The position numbers and the translations under genes were made by a program. The notes beneath the pieces were generated by a model. The model had not been told where the DNA came from. It saw only the letters and a list, made by a program, of their open reading frames with translations, and did not search any database. Shown one piece after another: positions 1 to 8,072 of a DNA stretch of 64,000 nucleotides. Within the stretch, counting starts at the first letter, position 1. Every line of letters begins with the position of its first letter. The DNA comes from Olsenella_K sp051878835. Its GTDB lineage: Bacteria > Actinomycetota > Coriobacteriia > Coriobacteriales > Atopobiaceae. The DNA is taken from assembly GCA_051878835.1 (NCBI GenBank), contig JBJEKW010000010.1, forward strand, positions 1 through 64,000. Direction: 5' to 3'.

Positions 1-294
1 GGAATGCTGTACACCTCGGCCGAGGGATTGATCATGCCCAGGCGTCGCTTCATGGCGGTGCTCATGGGACCGGCGGTGTTGGTGACCTTGGCCTTGGTGC
101 TGGTGTGCTCTGCCATGGGACTGCCCCTGGCGGCGTGGGCCGTCGCGGTGCTGCACCTGTCTGGCTGCACCGGTGACCTGGGCTTCGTTGGCATCATCCA
201 CCGCTCGGATGCCACGTTCGTGCAAGATACCAGCAAGGGTATAGCCCTTTACGTGGATGACGGGGACGACCCCGAACCGTCCGGAACTAAGTAA
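1..294 (+). CDS. C-terminal part of a DUF3267-like membrane protein (5' truncated by window edge)
   Basis: An open frame enters at the left edge and ends at TAA 292-294, leaving the last 97 codons. One hydrophobic segment is visible (about residues 16-50 of the fragment: FMAVLMGPAVLVTLALVLV, then a second apolar stretch). It is followed by a Gly/Cys-rich motif, HLSGCTGDLGF, and by ATFVQDTSKGIALY. This pattern resembles the C-terminus of DUF3267 proteins, which are putative membrane zinc peptidases; the HExxH part would lie outside the window. The ATG at 4 lies inside the gene and is probably not the start. The family call is from memory of the motif and is only moderately secure; membrane location is well supported. 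Confidence 0.5.
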   Translation, partial: GMLYTSAEGLIMPRRRFMAVLMGPAVLVTLALVLVCSAMGLPLAAWAVAVLHLSGCTGDLGFVGIIHRSDATFVQDTSKGIALYVDDGDDPEPSGTK

Positions 295-413
295 GTGCCC
301 ACCGGTAAGTACTCACAGGGTTGACTTTCGGTACACGTTTTTGGCTCGGGCATGGTTTCGACTGCCGCACAACTGGCGTGCGGCTTCGATGGGGTTGGCT
401 CTCTGGTGGGGTT

Positions 414-867
414 CCTGCAAAAATCCCCGGTGTGAGCGCCCACACCTGCCACTTCTGCAGGCGCTTCTGCAAAAGTCGGACCTTCGGGCGCCCACACCTC
501 CGACCTTTGCAGGGGGCTGATTTGCCCCTCCCACAAAAGTGCAGGCCAGGGGCCTGCCGTTCCAAGCGGGACGCTTCCTGAATGCAGAAGTCGGACCTGT
601 GGGCGCCCACACCTGGGACCTTTGCAGGGAGTCCTGCAGAAGTCGGACCTGTGGGCGCCCACACCTGCCTCTTCTGCAGGCACTTGCGCAGACGTGGCCG
701 CCGCGGGTACCCGCACCCGACAGGTTTGCGCATAGCGGGAAGCACGGACTGGGGCGCCTCTGCAAAGCCCCAGGTCAGGGGGCTGCCGACGAGGCGGCTC
801 CGCGGGCGGGGGCGGGCCGTGCGCAAAGGTCGCCGCTGCGGGTACCCGCACTAGCCAGGTTTGCGCA
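414..867. repeat. Cluster of six ~46-bp palindromic repeats (REP-like), copies at 414-461, 467-512, 583-628, 633-680, 684-731, 820-867
   Basis: Each copy is an imperfect inverted repeat bounded by TGCA or TGCGCA ends, with a central perfect palindrome. The core is GGGCGCCC (within GTGGGCGCCCAC) in copies 3 and 4, and shorter or imperfect in 1 and 2. In copies 5 and 6 the core is GCGGGTACCCGC and the ends are TGCGCA instead. The left arm carries AAGTCGGACC and the right arm GACCTTTGCAGG or a variant. Folded as RNA or single-stranded DNA, each copy makes one long hairpin. The rest of 295-920 holds diverged fragments (for example 752-779) and no credible gene. Translated frames show the peptide VGAHT-x-x-FC repeatedly because the DNA repeats, not because it is coding. 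Confidence 0.8.
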
Positions 868-920
868 GGTGGCCGCGGGACCAGCCATCCGTAGCCACCT
901 GCAGCCATCCACAGCCCGCC

Positions 921-1820
921 CTACCCCTGGTCGGCCGAGCGGATGGCGTTCCTGATGGCCTGCATCGAGAGGTCGACGGAGGTTATCTCGTCGGCGCAGC
1001 GCTTCAGCTCGGCGCGCATGAGCTCCTCGTTTGCGATGGTCTTCTTGTACTTGATCTTGTGCTCCAGGGTGGCCCAGAAGTCGATGGCGATGGTGCGTAG
1101 CTGAATCTCCAAGGGTAGCAGGTCGGCGGCGGGGCCCTGCGTCAGTCTGACGATGAGGTGCAGGCTGCGGTATCCGTTGGGCTTCGGGTTTGCGATGTAG
1201 TCCTTGCGCTGCTGCACCTGTACCTCGGGCCTGCTGCAGATGTAGTCGGCGGCGTCGTATACGTCGTCGGTGAAGGCGCAGATGACGCGTGCCCCCACGA
1301 TGTCGTGGATCTGCAGCGACATGGCGGTCTCGAACGTGGGCTTGGCGCCCATGCGACGCAGCTTTCCCTGCAGGCTCTCGGGAGACTTGATGCGAGAAGA
1401 GTGGTACACGACGGGCTTCAGGTCGTCTGAGTTGCTGCGGGCTGCCATGTAGTCGTCCACCAGCGCGTCCAGCTGCCGCTGCGCCCCAACCAGCCGCTGG
1501 TAGTAGCCGCCGTAGAACTCTTGGGGGTCGATGCCCTCTAGTTCGGAAGTCGGTGAAGAGGGACCATACGCTGCGGAATCCGGCGAAATGATGCCCTGCT
1601 GCGAAGCGGCGCCCTGCGGCGAAGTGGCGCCCTGTGGCGCGGAGGCCGGCGAAGCGGCTACCTGCGGCGAAGTGGCGTCCTGCGCTGCGACGCCCTGCGA
1701 GACGGCGCCTTGGGCGTGCAAGAAGTGCTGGCTAACCCCTGGCGCGCCTGTGTTCAGAGGCTCTGCGGCTGAAGCCTGGTCGTCTGCGGTCGGTGTCCCA
1801 AGGTTGTTAGCGCTTGTCAT
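921..1820 (-). CDS. Small alarmone synthetase, RelA/SpoT synthetase domain (RelQ/YjbM-like)
   Basis: A 299-residue protein whose residues about 135-260 form a RelA/SpoT nucleotidyltransferase domain, the fold that transfers pyrophosphate from ATP to GDP/GTP to make (p)ppGpp. Visible motifs are RSSRIKSPESL (143-150 region), DIVGARVI, KDYIANPKPNGYRSLH (206-221) and the catalytic-type LEIQLRT (237-243). No HD hydrolase, TGS or ACT domain is present, so it is a stand-alone synthetase. Residues 1-95 are a low-complexity Ala/Ser/Gln tail absent from typical RelQ proteins. The start at ATG 1820 lies 14 bp inside the upstream kinase gene and has AAGGGATC as ribosome site, implying translational coupling. 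A second, bifunctional Rel is encoded at 16698-19055. Confidence 0.88.
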   Translation of the reverse strand: MTSANNLGTPTADDQASAAEPLNTGAPGVSQHFLHAQGAVSQGVAAQDATSPQVAASPASAPQGATSPQGAASQQGIISPDSAAYGPSSPTSELEGIDPQEFYGGYYQRLVGAQRQLDALVDDYMAARSNSDDLKPVVYHSSRIKSPESLQGKLRRMGAKPTFETAMSLQIHDIVGARVICAFTDDVYDAADYICSRPEVQVQQRKDYIANPKPNGYRSLHLIVRLTQGPAADLLPLEIQLRTIAIDFWATLEHKIKYKKTIANEELMRAELKRCADEITSVDLSMQAIRNAIRSADQG

Positions 1821-3063
1821 GCCAAGATCCCTTCTGTACGGGCAGCGTCACGGTGATGGTGACCGCGCTGCCGTCGGGCGTGGCCTCGCCCACGACCTTG
1901 CCGCCGTGCGCCTCGGCAACTGCCTCCACCATCGAAAGGCCTATGCCGAAGCCTGCCTTGCTGTGCGTGCGCGCCTTGTCGGACTGGTAGAACCGGTCGA
2001 ACCAGTGCTTGACCTCCGAGGGGTCCACGTGGTCGGCCTGGTTGCGCACGACCAGAATCGCGTGGGACCCCTTGCGCCCCAGCGACACCTGGATGGGCGT
2101 GCCCTCGGTGGAGTACTTCAGTGCGTTGTCCACCAGCTGGGACGTCATGCGCTCCAGGTAGCTGGGCTCGCCAGCCACGTGGACGTCCGCCTGCACCTGG
2201 GTCTCCAGCTGGTGGCCCTCCAGCTGCGCGCGCGAACCGAAGCCCTTCACGCTCTGCGAGACCACGTCCGACAGGTCGACGTCCTGGGCGTCGTGCTGCA
2301 CGCCCTCGCCGGCCTTTGCCAGCGTGACCAGGCTCTCGGTAAGGTCGGTCATGATGCGGACCTGCTTCTTTATGTCGTCGAGCCACTCGTTTTCGCCCAG
2401 GTCCAGCGCCAGCACGTCCGCATCGGCCGAGATGATGCTGACGGGCGTGCGCAGGTCGTGGCCGGCGTTGGTCACGAACTGCCGCTGTCTGCGCTGCGAG
2501 TCGATGATGGGCTTCACGATGTGCTTTGACAGCAGCGCCACGATGCCCGTCAGGGCCAGTGCGGCTATCAGCGACAGTATGGCCTCCCACTGCACGCTGA
2601 AGGCCAGGGTGTCCATCTGCCTCTGCCGGTCCAGGAAGGCGATGGTGTAGCCGTTGCCCGTCTCGTCCTTGCGCACGAGGAAACGGAACGTGTCCACATA
2701 GCCCTTCTCGGACTTCTGCGAGAGGGCCTGCTGGGCGTACTCCGTCACCTGCTGCTGTGTCACGCGGGTCGTGTAGTCCAGGTTCGAGCTGACCACGGTG
2801 CCGCTGTCGTCCACGTGCAGGATGAAGTAGCGGGCCTCCTTTGTGGCCTCCTCCGAGGGCTCGGTCGCCGTGCCGGTCTGGGGCAACGACAGGTCATCCG
2901 GCAGGCTGCCGTCGTAGCGCATGATGATTTCCAGGATGTCGTCGGCGTTGCTGTCCATGCGAGCTGAGTCGATGAAGCGCGTGATCAGCGTCACGATGCT
3001 CAGAAGCACCGCCAGGCTAATGAACACCGTTGCTACCAGTTGAACCCTAAGACGCCGCTCCAT
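1807..3063 (-). CDS. Two-component sensor histidine kinase
   Basis: A 418-residue membrane kinase. TM1 is about residues 8-30, an extracytoplasmic sensor region spans about 31-158, TM2 about 159-181, then the dimerisation/phosphoacceptor motif GHDLRTP with His202. The HATPase domain shows the N box DNALKYS (Asn313) and the G box GFGIGLSMV (371-379). The extracellular domain (RYFILHVDDSGTVVSSN) may be PAS/Cache-like; no ligand can be assigned. It overlaps the response regulator gene upstream by 17 bp and the alarmone synthetase gene downstream by 14 bp, so the three are read as one operon. It would phosphorylate the adjacent OmpR-type regulator. Confidence 0.92.
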   Translation of the reverse strand: MERRLRVQLVATVFISLAVLLSIVTLITRFIDSARMDSNADDILEIIMRYDGSLPDDLSLPQTGTATEPSEEATKEARYFILHVDDSGTVVSSNLDYTTRVTQQQVTEYAQQALSQKSEKGYVDTFRFLVRKDETGNGYTIAFLDRQRQMDTLAFSVQWEAILSLIAALALTGIVALLSKHIVKPIIDSQRRQRQFVTNAGHDLRTPVSIISADADVLALDLGENEWLDDIKKQVRIMTDLTESLVTLAKAGEGVQHDAQDVDLSDVVSQSVKGFGSRAQLEGHQLETQVQADVHVAGEPSYLERMTSQLVDNALKYSTEGTPIQVSLGRKGSHAILVVRNQADHVDPSEVKHWFDRFYQSDKARTHSKAGFGIGLSMVEAVAEAHGGKVVGEATPDGSAVTITVTLPVQKGSWHDKR

Positions 3064-3721
3064 GGTCTTCCAGCCTCCAGCCTCCGTCCGATGCCTTCTG
3101 TATCCGCTGCGTGGAGCCTATGGCGGAAAGCTTGCTGTTCAGGTAGCTCACGTACAGCTTGACCGTGCCGTCAGGGGCGCTGCCGTCCCACACGCGGTCC
3201 ACCAGGCGCCGCTCCTGAAACGACGTGTTCGGTGCCAGGCACAGCGTCTGCAGCAGGGAGAACTCGTGGGGTTCCAGGCGCAGCGAGCCGCGCTCCGAGC
3301 GGGCCTCCAGCGAGGAGGGGTGCAGCGTCAGGTCGGCGCAGGCGACGTCTGCGGCCGCTCCCGAGCGGGGCCGCGCGATGGCCCTCACACGGGCGATGAG
3401 CTCGCGCGCGTCGAACGGCTTTGTCAGATAGTCGTTGGCACCGTCGTCCAGGCCCTCGACCTTGTCCTCCACCTGGGTCTTTGCCGTCAGCAGAAGGACG
3501 GGGACGGGGTTTCCCTGCCGGCGCACCGCTCGCAGCACGTCCAGGCCCGAAGCCACGGGCATCATGATGTCCAGCACGGCGGCGTCGAAGTCGCCCTCCT
3601 GGAGGGCGTCAAGCGCCTGTCCGCCGTCGCCGACCACCTGCACCTCGAATCCGCCGTGCTTCAGGATGGCGGCGGTGGCCCGTGCCAGGCTGGCATTGTC
3701 CTCTGCTAGCAGTACGCGCAC
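3047..3721 (-). CDS. OmpR/PhoB-family response regulator
   Basis: 224-residue regulator. The receiver domain (1-115) has acidic residues LAEDN at 5-9, phosphoacceptor Asp51 (VLDIMMP), Thr79 region LLLTAK and Lys101 (TKPFDA). The C-terminal winged helix (about 130-220) has EPHEFSLLQTL, RRLVDRVWDG and the recognition-helix region VKLYVSYLNSKL. The start is taken as GTG 3721 because AGCGAGGT sits just upstream and the receiver fold begins there; the frame is open for 75 codons further upstream (to 3946), but that part has no homologous look. First gene of the regulator-kinase-alarmone synthetase operon. It is divergent from queH across a 263-bp spacer that should hold both promoters. Confidence 0.92.
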   Translation of the reverse strand: MRVLLAEDNASLARATAAILKHGGFEVQVVGDGGQALDALQEGDFDAAVLDIMMPVASGLDVLRAVRRQGNPVPVLLLTAKTQVEDKVEGLDDGANDYLTKPFDARELIARVRAIARPRSGAAADVACADLTLHPSSLEARSERGSLRLEPHEFSLLQTLCLAPNTSFQERRLVDRVWDGSAPDGTVKLYVSYLNSKLSAIGSTQRIQKASDGGWRLEDHGAAS

Positions 3722-3984
3722 GATTACCTCGCTTTCGTAGTGGTGATTCCAGCTATGGTAGCCCCCGGTGCGCCGGCGACACGCGTGGCCGGCCACCTGG
3801 GCGTGTGTTTTTTGCGCAAGCGGATGGCATGGCAGGGCCGTGTGCGAACATTCCCTGCGGCAAGCCCAAGGCTCCAGCGCATGCCTGCATGCCGCATATG
3901 CCCCGAAGGCAGCCAAAGGCGTCAGCCATGCGCGTCCGCCATACATTAGTCTGTATACCCCCGCTCGCTCGAAGGGAGCACTCC

Positions 3985-4590
3985 ATGACCGTCACTCCAT
4001 TGGCACTGCACGCCTGCTGCGGCCCGTGCTCCCTCGAGCCGGTGAAGTACCTGCGCCAGGAGGGCTTCGAGCCCACCATCATCTGGACGAACCCCAACAT
4101 CCAGCCCGTTGAGGAGCACGACCACAGGCTAGAGGTCCTGAAGGCCTGGGCGGCCGACGTGGCCCACGTGCCCGTGGTGGTGGCCGCAGATGACCGCGAC
4201 GCATGGGAGAAGGGCGTGGCCCCTCGCGGCTTCGACCGTGAGGCCCGCTGCCGCGCCTGCTACGCAGTGCGTCTGGCGCAGGCCTGCCGAACGGCCTCCC
4301 AGCTGGGCTTTCGCTACATCAGCACCACGCTGGTCGTGAGTCCCTACCAGCTGTTCGACGTGTGCCACGACGTGCTGTTCGGCGTGGCGCCGCACTACGG
4401 GCTGACGCCGGTGTGGCGCGACTTCAGGCCGCACTATCCCGAGTCGGTGAGCGACTCGCGCAGCCTGGGGATGTATCGCCAGAACTACTGCGGGTGCAGG
4501 TTCTCGGCCGCCGAGGCGGCCATCGAGCGCCACGAGACCCGCGACCAGCGCCGCCGCGCAAAAGAGGAGCGCAGGCGCCAGAGGCTATAA
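3985..4590 (+). CDS. queH: Epoxyqueuosine reductase QueH
   Basis: 201-residue protein matching QueH (formerly DUF208), the non-cobalamin enzyme that reduces epoxyqueuosine to queuosine in tRNA as the last step of Q synthesis. The N-terminal HACCGPC (Cys11, Cys12, Cys15) and the later CRACYAVRL and QNYCGCRFS cysteines are the family's metal/Fe-S ligands. Conserved IIWTNPNIQP and TTLVVSPYQ are also visible. Start chosen at ATG 3985 behind AAGGGAG; the open frame extends upstream without homologous sequence. The C-terminus is Arg-rich (RDQRRRAKEERRRQRL). It is followed 64 bp later by queA, and tgt lies at 9019, so the window holds three enzymes of the Q pathway. Confidence 0.93.
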   Translation: MTVTPLALHACCGPCSLEPVKYLRQEGFEPTIIWTNPNIQPVEEHDHRLEVLKAWAADVAHVPVVVAADDRDAWEKGVAPRGFDREARCRACYAVRLAQACRTASQLGFRYISTTLVVSPYQLFDVCHDVLFGVAPHYGLTPVWRDFRPHYPESVSDSRSLGMYRQNYCGCRFSAAEAAIERHETRDQRRRAKEERRRQRL

Positions 4591-4654
4591 TCGTGGCCGT
4601 TTGGACACGCGGCGCCGCAGGCTGGCGCCGACTAGCGAGAGGACCACTTCGTCC

Positions 4655-5818
4655 ATGAAGACCGATGACTTTGACTACCCGCTGCCCGACGAGCTCATAG
4701 CGCAGGAGCCCGCGGAGCCGCGAGACTCCTGCAGGCTTTTGGTGCTGAATCGCAATGACGGCAGCCTGGAGCACCGCCACTTCACCGACATCGTCGACTA
4801 CCTCGACCCCGGTGACCTTCTGGTGGCAAACAAGACCCGCGTGATGCCCGCCCGCCTGGTGGGCCACAAGCGCCAGACCGGCGGCGTCTCCGAGACGCTG
4901 CTGTTGAAGCGCCGCGAGGACCTGGACCCGATGGGCCACGTGTGGGAGTGCCTGGTGAACCCCGGCAAGCGCCTGAAGCCGGGCGCCGTCATTGAGTACC
5001 GCCCCGGCGGGGCCCACGCGCCCATGAGCGCCCCGGTGGTCCTGACCGGCGAGATCCTGGACTTCCTGGACGACAACCGCGGCGGCAGGCTGGTGCGCTA
5101 CACCCCGGCCGAGGGCCTGTCTTTGGACGAGGCCATGCACAAGGCGGGCCACGTGCCCCTGCCTCCCTACATCACGAAGTACGAGGGCGACCCCGAGAAG
5201 TACCAGACCGTCTACGCCATGCACGAGGAGCACTCCGCGGCGGCGCCCACGGCCGGCCTGCACTTCACGCCGCAGCTGATCGACCGCATCCGCCAGATGG
5301 GCGTGGGCTGGACCACAGTCGAGCTGGAGGTGGGCATCGACACGTTCCGCCTGGTGACCGAGGACGATCCCACGAAGCACGTCATGCACACCGAGCGCTA
5401 CCACGTTCCACAGTCCGTGGTCGACGCCGTGCACGCCACGAAGGAGGCCGGGCACCGCGTCATAGCGGTGGGCACCACGTCGGTGCGCTCGCTAGAGAGC
5501 GCCTTCGACCCGGACGCCCCCGCCTGGAGCACGCCCGTCGTGGCGCGCCGCTTCGAGGACGCGCCGGACAGCGCCCGCACGCTGGGCAAGGGCGACATCG
5601 TCGAGCGCCGCGACGCCACGACGAACCTGTACCTCATGCCCGGCTCCACGTACCACGTGGTGGACGCCCTCATCACGAACTTCCACGTGCCGCGCTCCAC
5701 GCTGATGATGCTGGTCAGCGCCCTGGCCACGCGCGAGCAGATCATGGCCGCCTACAGCGAGGCCATACGGCAGCGCTACCGCTTCCTCAGCTTCGGCGAC
5801 GCCATGCTGATCCAGTAG
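4655..5818 (+). CDS. queA: S-adenosylmethionine:tRNA ribosyltransferase-isomerase QueA
   Basis: 387 residues, normal for QueA (about 340-390). It transfers and rearranges the ribosyl group of SAM onto preQ1 in tRNA to give epoxyqueuosine, the substrate of QueH. Recognisable blocks are FDYPLPDELIAQEP at the N-terminus, LLVANKTRVMPARL, the HEEHSAAAPTAGLHFT block and the C-terminal NFHVPRSTLMMLVSALA. Start at ATG 4655 with GAGAGGA about 12 nt upstream; an in-frame ATG at 4601 would add 18 Arg-rich residues with no ribosome site. A perfect TATAAT at 4586-4591 overlaps the queH stop, so queA may also have its own promoter. Confidence 0.95.
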   Translation: MKTDDFDYPLPDELIAQEPAEPRDSCRLLVLNRNDGSLEHRHFTDIVDYLDPGDLLVANKTRVMPARLVGHKRQTGGVSETLLLKRREDLDPMGHVWECLVNPGKRLKPGAVIEYRPGGAHAPMSAPVVLTGEILDFLDDNRGGRLVRYTPAEGLSLDEAMHKAGHVPLPPYITKYEGDPEKYQTVYAMHEEHSAAAPTAGLHFTPQLIDRIRQMGVGWTTVELEVGIDTFRLVTEDDPTKHVMHTERYHVPQSVVDAVHATKEAGHRVIAVGTTSVRSLESAFDPDAPAWSTPVVARRFEDAPDSARTLGKGDIVERRDATTNLYLMPGSTYHVVDALITNFHVPRSTLMMLVSALATREQIMAAYSEAIRQRYRFLSFGDAMLIQ

Positions 5819-5890
5819 CTCTTCTTGCCATCGGGCCCTTGCGGGGCACCGATGGGGGAGCCAACAATGGAGCAAGCGAGTCCACCAAAG

Positions 5891-5935
5891 AGGCTGCCGT
5901 CGCATCTGACAACGGATGCGGCGGCAGCCTCATTT
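5891..5935. terminator. Strong intrinsic terminator between convergent queA and coiled-coil gene
   Basis: A 16-bp stem (AGGCTGCCGTCGCATC paired with GATGCGGCGGCAGCCT, one G-T pair) with an 8-nt loop. It is followed by CATTTGTT on the plus strand and by CTTTGG on the minus strand, so it can serve both converging genes. Confidence 0.85.
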
Positions 5936-5991
5936 GTTGGCCAAGAAGAACTTGGCCGGGCAGAATGCGCTTGGGGCAGGCGAGCCCAGGC

Positions 5992-7419
5992 CTAGTGCGG
6001 CATGGCGAAGTACCACAGGGCCACGATGACCAGCGCCACGACCACGATGGCCACCAGGGCGAACAGCACGCGCGCCTTGCGGGTGGACTGGCGCAGGTCC
6101 TGCATGGCCTCGCCCAGCGAGTCCACCTCGGCCTGCTTCTTTTGCACGTCGTGCTCCTCGTTGCGGATGCGCTCGCGCAGGCCGCGGGTCGTGGCGGGGT
6201 TGTCGTGGATGTCGTTGGCCTCGTTGATGATGGCCTGGGCGGCGTCGGCACGGGCCTTTGCCGCGTCGGCCGCCTTGTCGGCCTCGCCGGCCTTGTCGTC
6301 GCGCTCCTTCATGGCGTCCTCGAGCTTCTTCTCGGCCGCGGACGCCTCCTTGTACAGGGACTCGTACTCGGTCTTTCGGCTGTTGGCCTCGGCCTTTGCC
6401 GTGGTGGCGGCGCGCTCGGCGTCGGAGGTCTCCTTCTGCTGGTCGAACAGGTTCCTCTGGGCGATGTCGACGGCCTCCTGGGACTCCTTCGTCACCTGGG
6501 TCACGTTCTGACGGGCCGAGTCTACGTGCGACCTCTCGGCCTGCACCTCCGCCTGGGCCTTGCTGACGAGGCTGGGCGAGCTGGCGGTGTCGGCCTTCAG
6601 CATGGACAGGTTGTCCTGGGTGCGGCGCAGGCGCTCCTGCGCGCTGTCCACCTCGTGGTTGGCGGCCGAGATGCGCTGGTCGCGCCGCTTGGTCTCCTCG
6701 GTCATGCGCTGCTCGGCGGCCTTCAGCGTGCGGCGGGCGTCAGCCAGCTGGCGCGCCGCGTCGTCGGAGCGGCCGCGCGAGGTCTCCATGAGCTCGCGGT
6801 ACGGGCGCAGCTTCTGCTCGTTGGCGCCCTTGAGCTCCTTCAGCTTCTTTGCTATGTCGGCACGCTCGCGCCTGAGGGCCTCGGCCCTGCGGCGGGCGCG
6901 GTCCTCGGCGGCCTTTGCGGCGCGCACCTCGGCCCCCTGCTTCTGCATAATGGTGGGGTAGTCGTGCTCCACCTGCTCGCGGTGGGCCAGAAGGTCGCGG
7001 TCGTCGCCCAGCATCTGTGTCAGGCTCTTCAGCTCGGACGTGGCGGTCGAGTAGCTCTTTGACGCGCGGTGCACCGAGCGAAACGCGCTGTAGCCGCTGA
7101 GGATGGACCTGCCCGCGCCCTTCGCCGCGCCGGAGGCCCCCTTCAGCGCGCCCGTGGCGCTGGCGGACAGCTTCTGCTTTGCGTTGGGGGTGTCGGCCTG
7201 CCCGTCCTTCTTGCCTGCGTTTTGTGCGGGAGAGGTGCCGTTGGCCGACTTGTTTGCTACGCCCGCCGATGCGCTTTGGGCGCTTTCAGGCTGCGCCTGA
7301 GCTTCGGGCTGACGCTTGAAGCCCCGTCGGCGCGACTGGGACCCCGGCTGTGCGTGCCCGGATTCCTGGGCGGGCTGTACGGGAAACTCGGCGGTGTCGT
7401 CGGCCGACTTGCGAAACAT
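5992..7419 (-). CDS. Tail-anchored coiled-coil protein of unknown function
   Basis: 475 residues. The first 120 are Gln/Ala/Ser-rich and polar. A short basic/apolar segment follows (ILSGYSAFRSVHRASKSYS, about 125-145). Residues about 150-440 are charged heptad-like sequence rich in Ala, Glu, Arg and Lys, typical of long coiled coils. The C-terminus is a single membrane helix (LFALVAIVVVALVIVALWYF) ending MPH, so the bulk of the protein should sit in the cytoplasm tethered to the membrane. Start at ATG 7419 behind GAGAGGAG; an upstream frame to 7479 lacks a ribosome site. No enzymatic motif was found. It could have a structural or cell-envelope scaffolding role, but function is unknown. A smaller protein of the same build is at 24545-24958. 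Confidence 0.8.
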   Translation of the reverse strand: MFRKSADDTAEFPVQPAQESGHAQPGSQSRRRGFKRQPEAQAQPESAQSASAGVANKSANGTSPAQNAGKKDGQADTPNAKQKLSASATGALKGASGAAKGAGRSILSGYSAFRSVHRASKSYSTATSELKSLTQMLGDDRDLLAHREQVEHDYPTIMQKQGAEVRAAKAAEDRARRRAEALRRERADIAKKLKELKGANEQKLRPYRELMETSRGRSDDAARQLADARRTLKAAEQRMTEETKRRDQRISAANHEVDSAQERLRRTQDNLSMLKADTASSPSLVSKAQAEVQAERSHVDSARQNVTQVTKESQEAVDIAQRNLFDQQKETSDAERAATTAKAEANSRKTEYESLYKEASAAEKKLEDAMKERDDKAGEADKAADAAKARADAAQAIINEANDIHDNPATTRGLRERIRNEEHDVQKKQAEVDSLGEAMQDLRQSTRKARVLFALVAIVVVALVIVALWYFAMPH

Positions 7420-7641
7420 GGATTGCTCCTCTCGTATGGCTGCACAGGTGCGCAGACCCGTGGATAGACCATACACCACGGGCTATTTCCGCGCGCTTAC
7501 GCCTTCTGCGAAACGGGGAAACGACAGAACGAAAACAGCCTTCACGGGCGCGCCCTGGCCGCCCGGCTTTCGAAAAACATGCCGCGCCCCCGCGATTTCG
7601 CGACGCTTAACGGATATCTGCGCTTTTGCGTAAAACCCTGT

Positions 7642-7669
7642 TTGATATTTCCGGAATATTGGTTAGGAT
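7642..7669 (+). promoter_or_regulatory. Predicted housekeeping promoter of ptsH
   Basis: TTGATA (7642-7647), 16-bp spacer, TAGGAT (7664-7669), in an AT-rich spot 64 bp before the ptsH start. Confidence 0.5.
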
Positions 7670-7732
7670 TTATGAAGGTAGTCGGGGGTTGTCCCCGCCG
7701 TACGAGGAGCAAAAGTCTAAGGAGTCCCCATC

Positions 7733-8005
7733 ATGGTTTCTAAGCAGACGACCATCGTCAACGCCACTGGTCTTCACGCGCGTCCCGCTTCCGTGTTTGT
7801 GACCGAGGCAAAGAAGTACCAGTCCTCCGTCACCATCCGTGACGTCGACAAGGGCAGCGCTCCCGTGAACGCCAAGTCCATCATGATGATCCTGGCTGCC
7901 GGCATGGCTTCCGGCACCAAGGTCGAGATCGCTTGCGACGGCCCCGACGAGCAGCAGGCTCTCGACGCCCTCGTTGCCCTCGTTGACAGCGGCTTTGGCG
8001 AGTAG
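7733..8005 (+). CDS. ptsH: Phosphocarrier protein HPr
   Basis: 90 residues, the standard HPr size. It carries phosphate from EI (encoded at 49831-51534) to sugar-specific IIA proteins. His15 lies in GLHARPA. The regulatory serine region NAKSIMMIL (Ser49, equivalent to Ser46 of Bacillus HPr) is present, so HPr-kinase regulation is possible. Ribosome site AAGGAG 8 nt before ATG 7733. Unlike many PTS operons it is not beside ptsI; it stands alone with its own promoter and a strong terminator (8037-8072). The codon pattern is more biased (GCT, TCC) than the neighbours, fitting high expression. Confidence 0.96.
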   Translation: MVSKQTTIVNATGLHARPASVFVTEAKKYQSSVTIRDVDKGSAPVNAKSIMMILAAGMASGTKVEIACDGPDEQQALDALVALVDSGFGE

Positions 8006-8036
8006 TCGTACATCCACATCCGGTTCCGGAATTTGT

Positions 8037-8072
8037 GCCCAGCGCGTTCGACGCGCTGGGCTTTTGCTGTTT
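8037..8072 (+). terminator. Intrinsic terminator after ptsH, overlapping the next gene's start
   Basis: Perfect 10-bp stem GCCCAGCGCG / CGCGCTGGGC with a 5-nt loop, followed by TTTTGCTGTTT. The T-tract contains the only plausible start codon (TTG 8064) of the HAD gene. Confidence 0.85.

Noticed and set aside
414..867. CRISPR array
   Set aside because: Units are long palindromes with irregular spacing and variable sequence; there are no uniform spacers and no cas genes.
249..955. Several overlapping frames on both strands across the 5' repeat cluster
   Set aside because: They exist because the repeat lacks stops in many frames; peptides just echo the DNA repeat, with no ribosome sites and no family.
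3722..3984. preQ1 riboswitch before queH
   Set aside because: No recognisable preQ1 pseudoknot or terminator in the divergent spacer.
7974..8063. HAD phosphatase starting at TTG 7974 within ptsH
   Set aside because: Would put 30 non-conserved residues before the catalytic motif and read through the terminator hairpin; no ribosome site.
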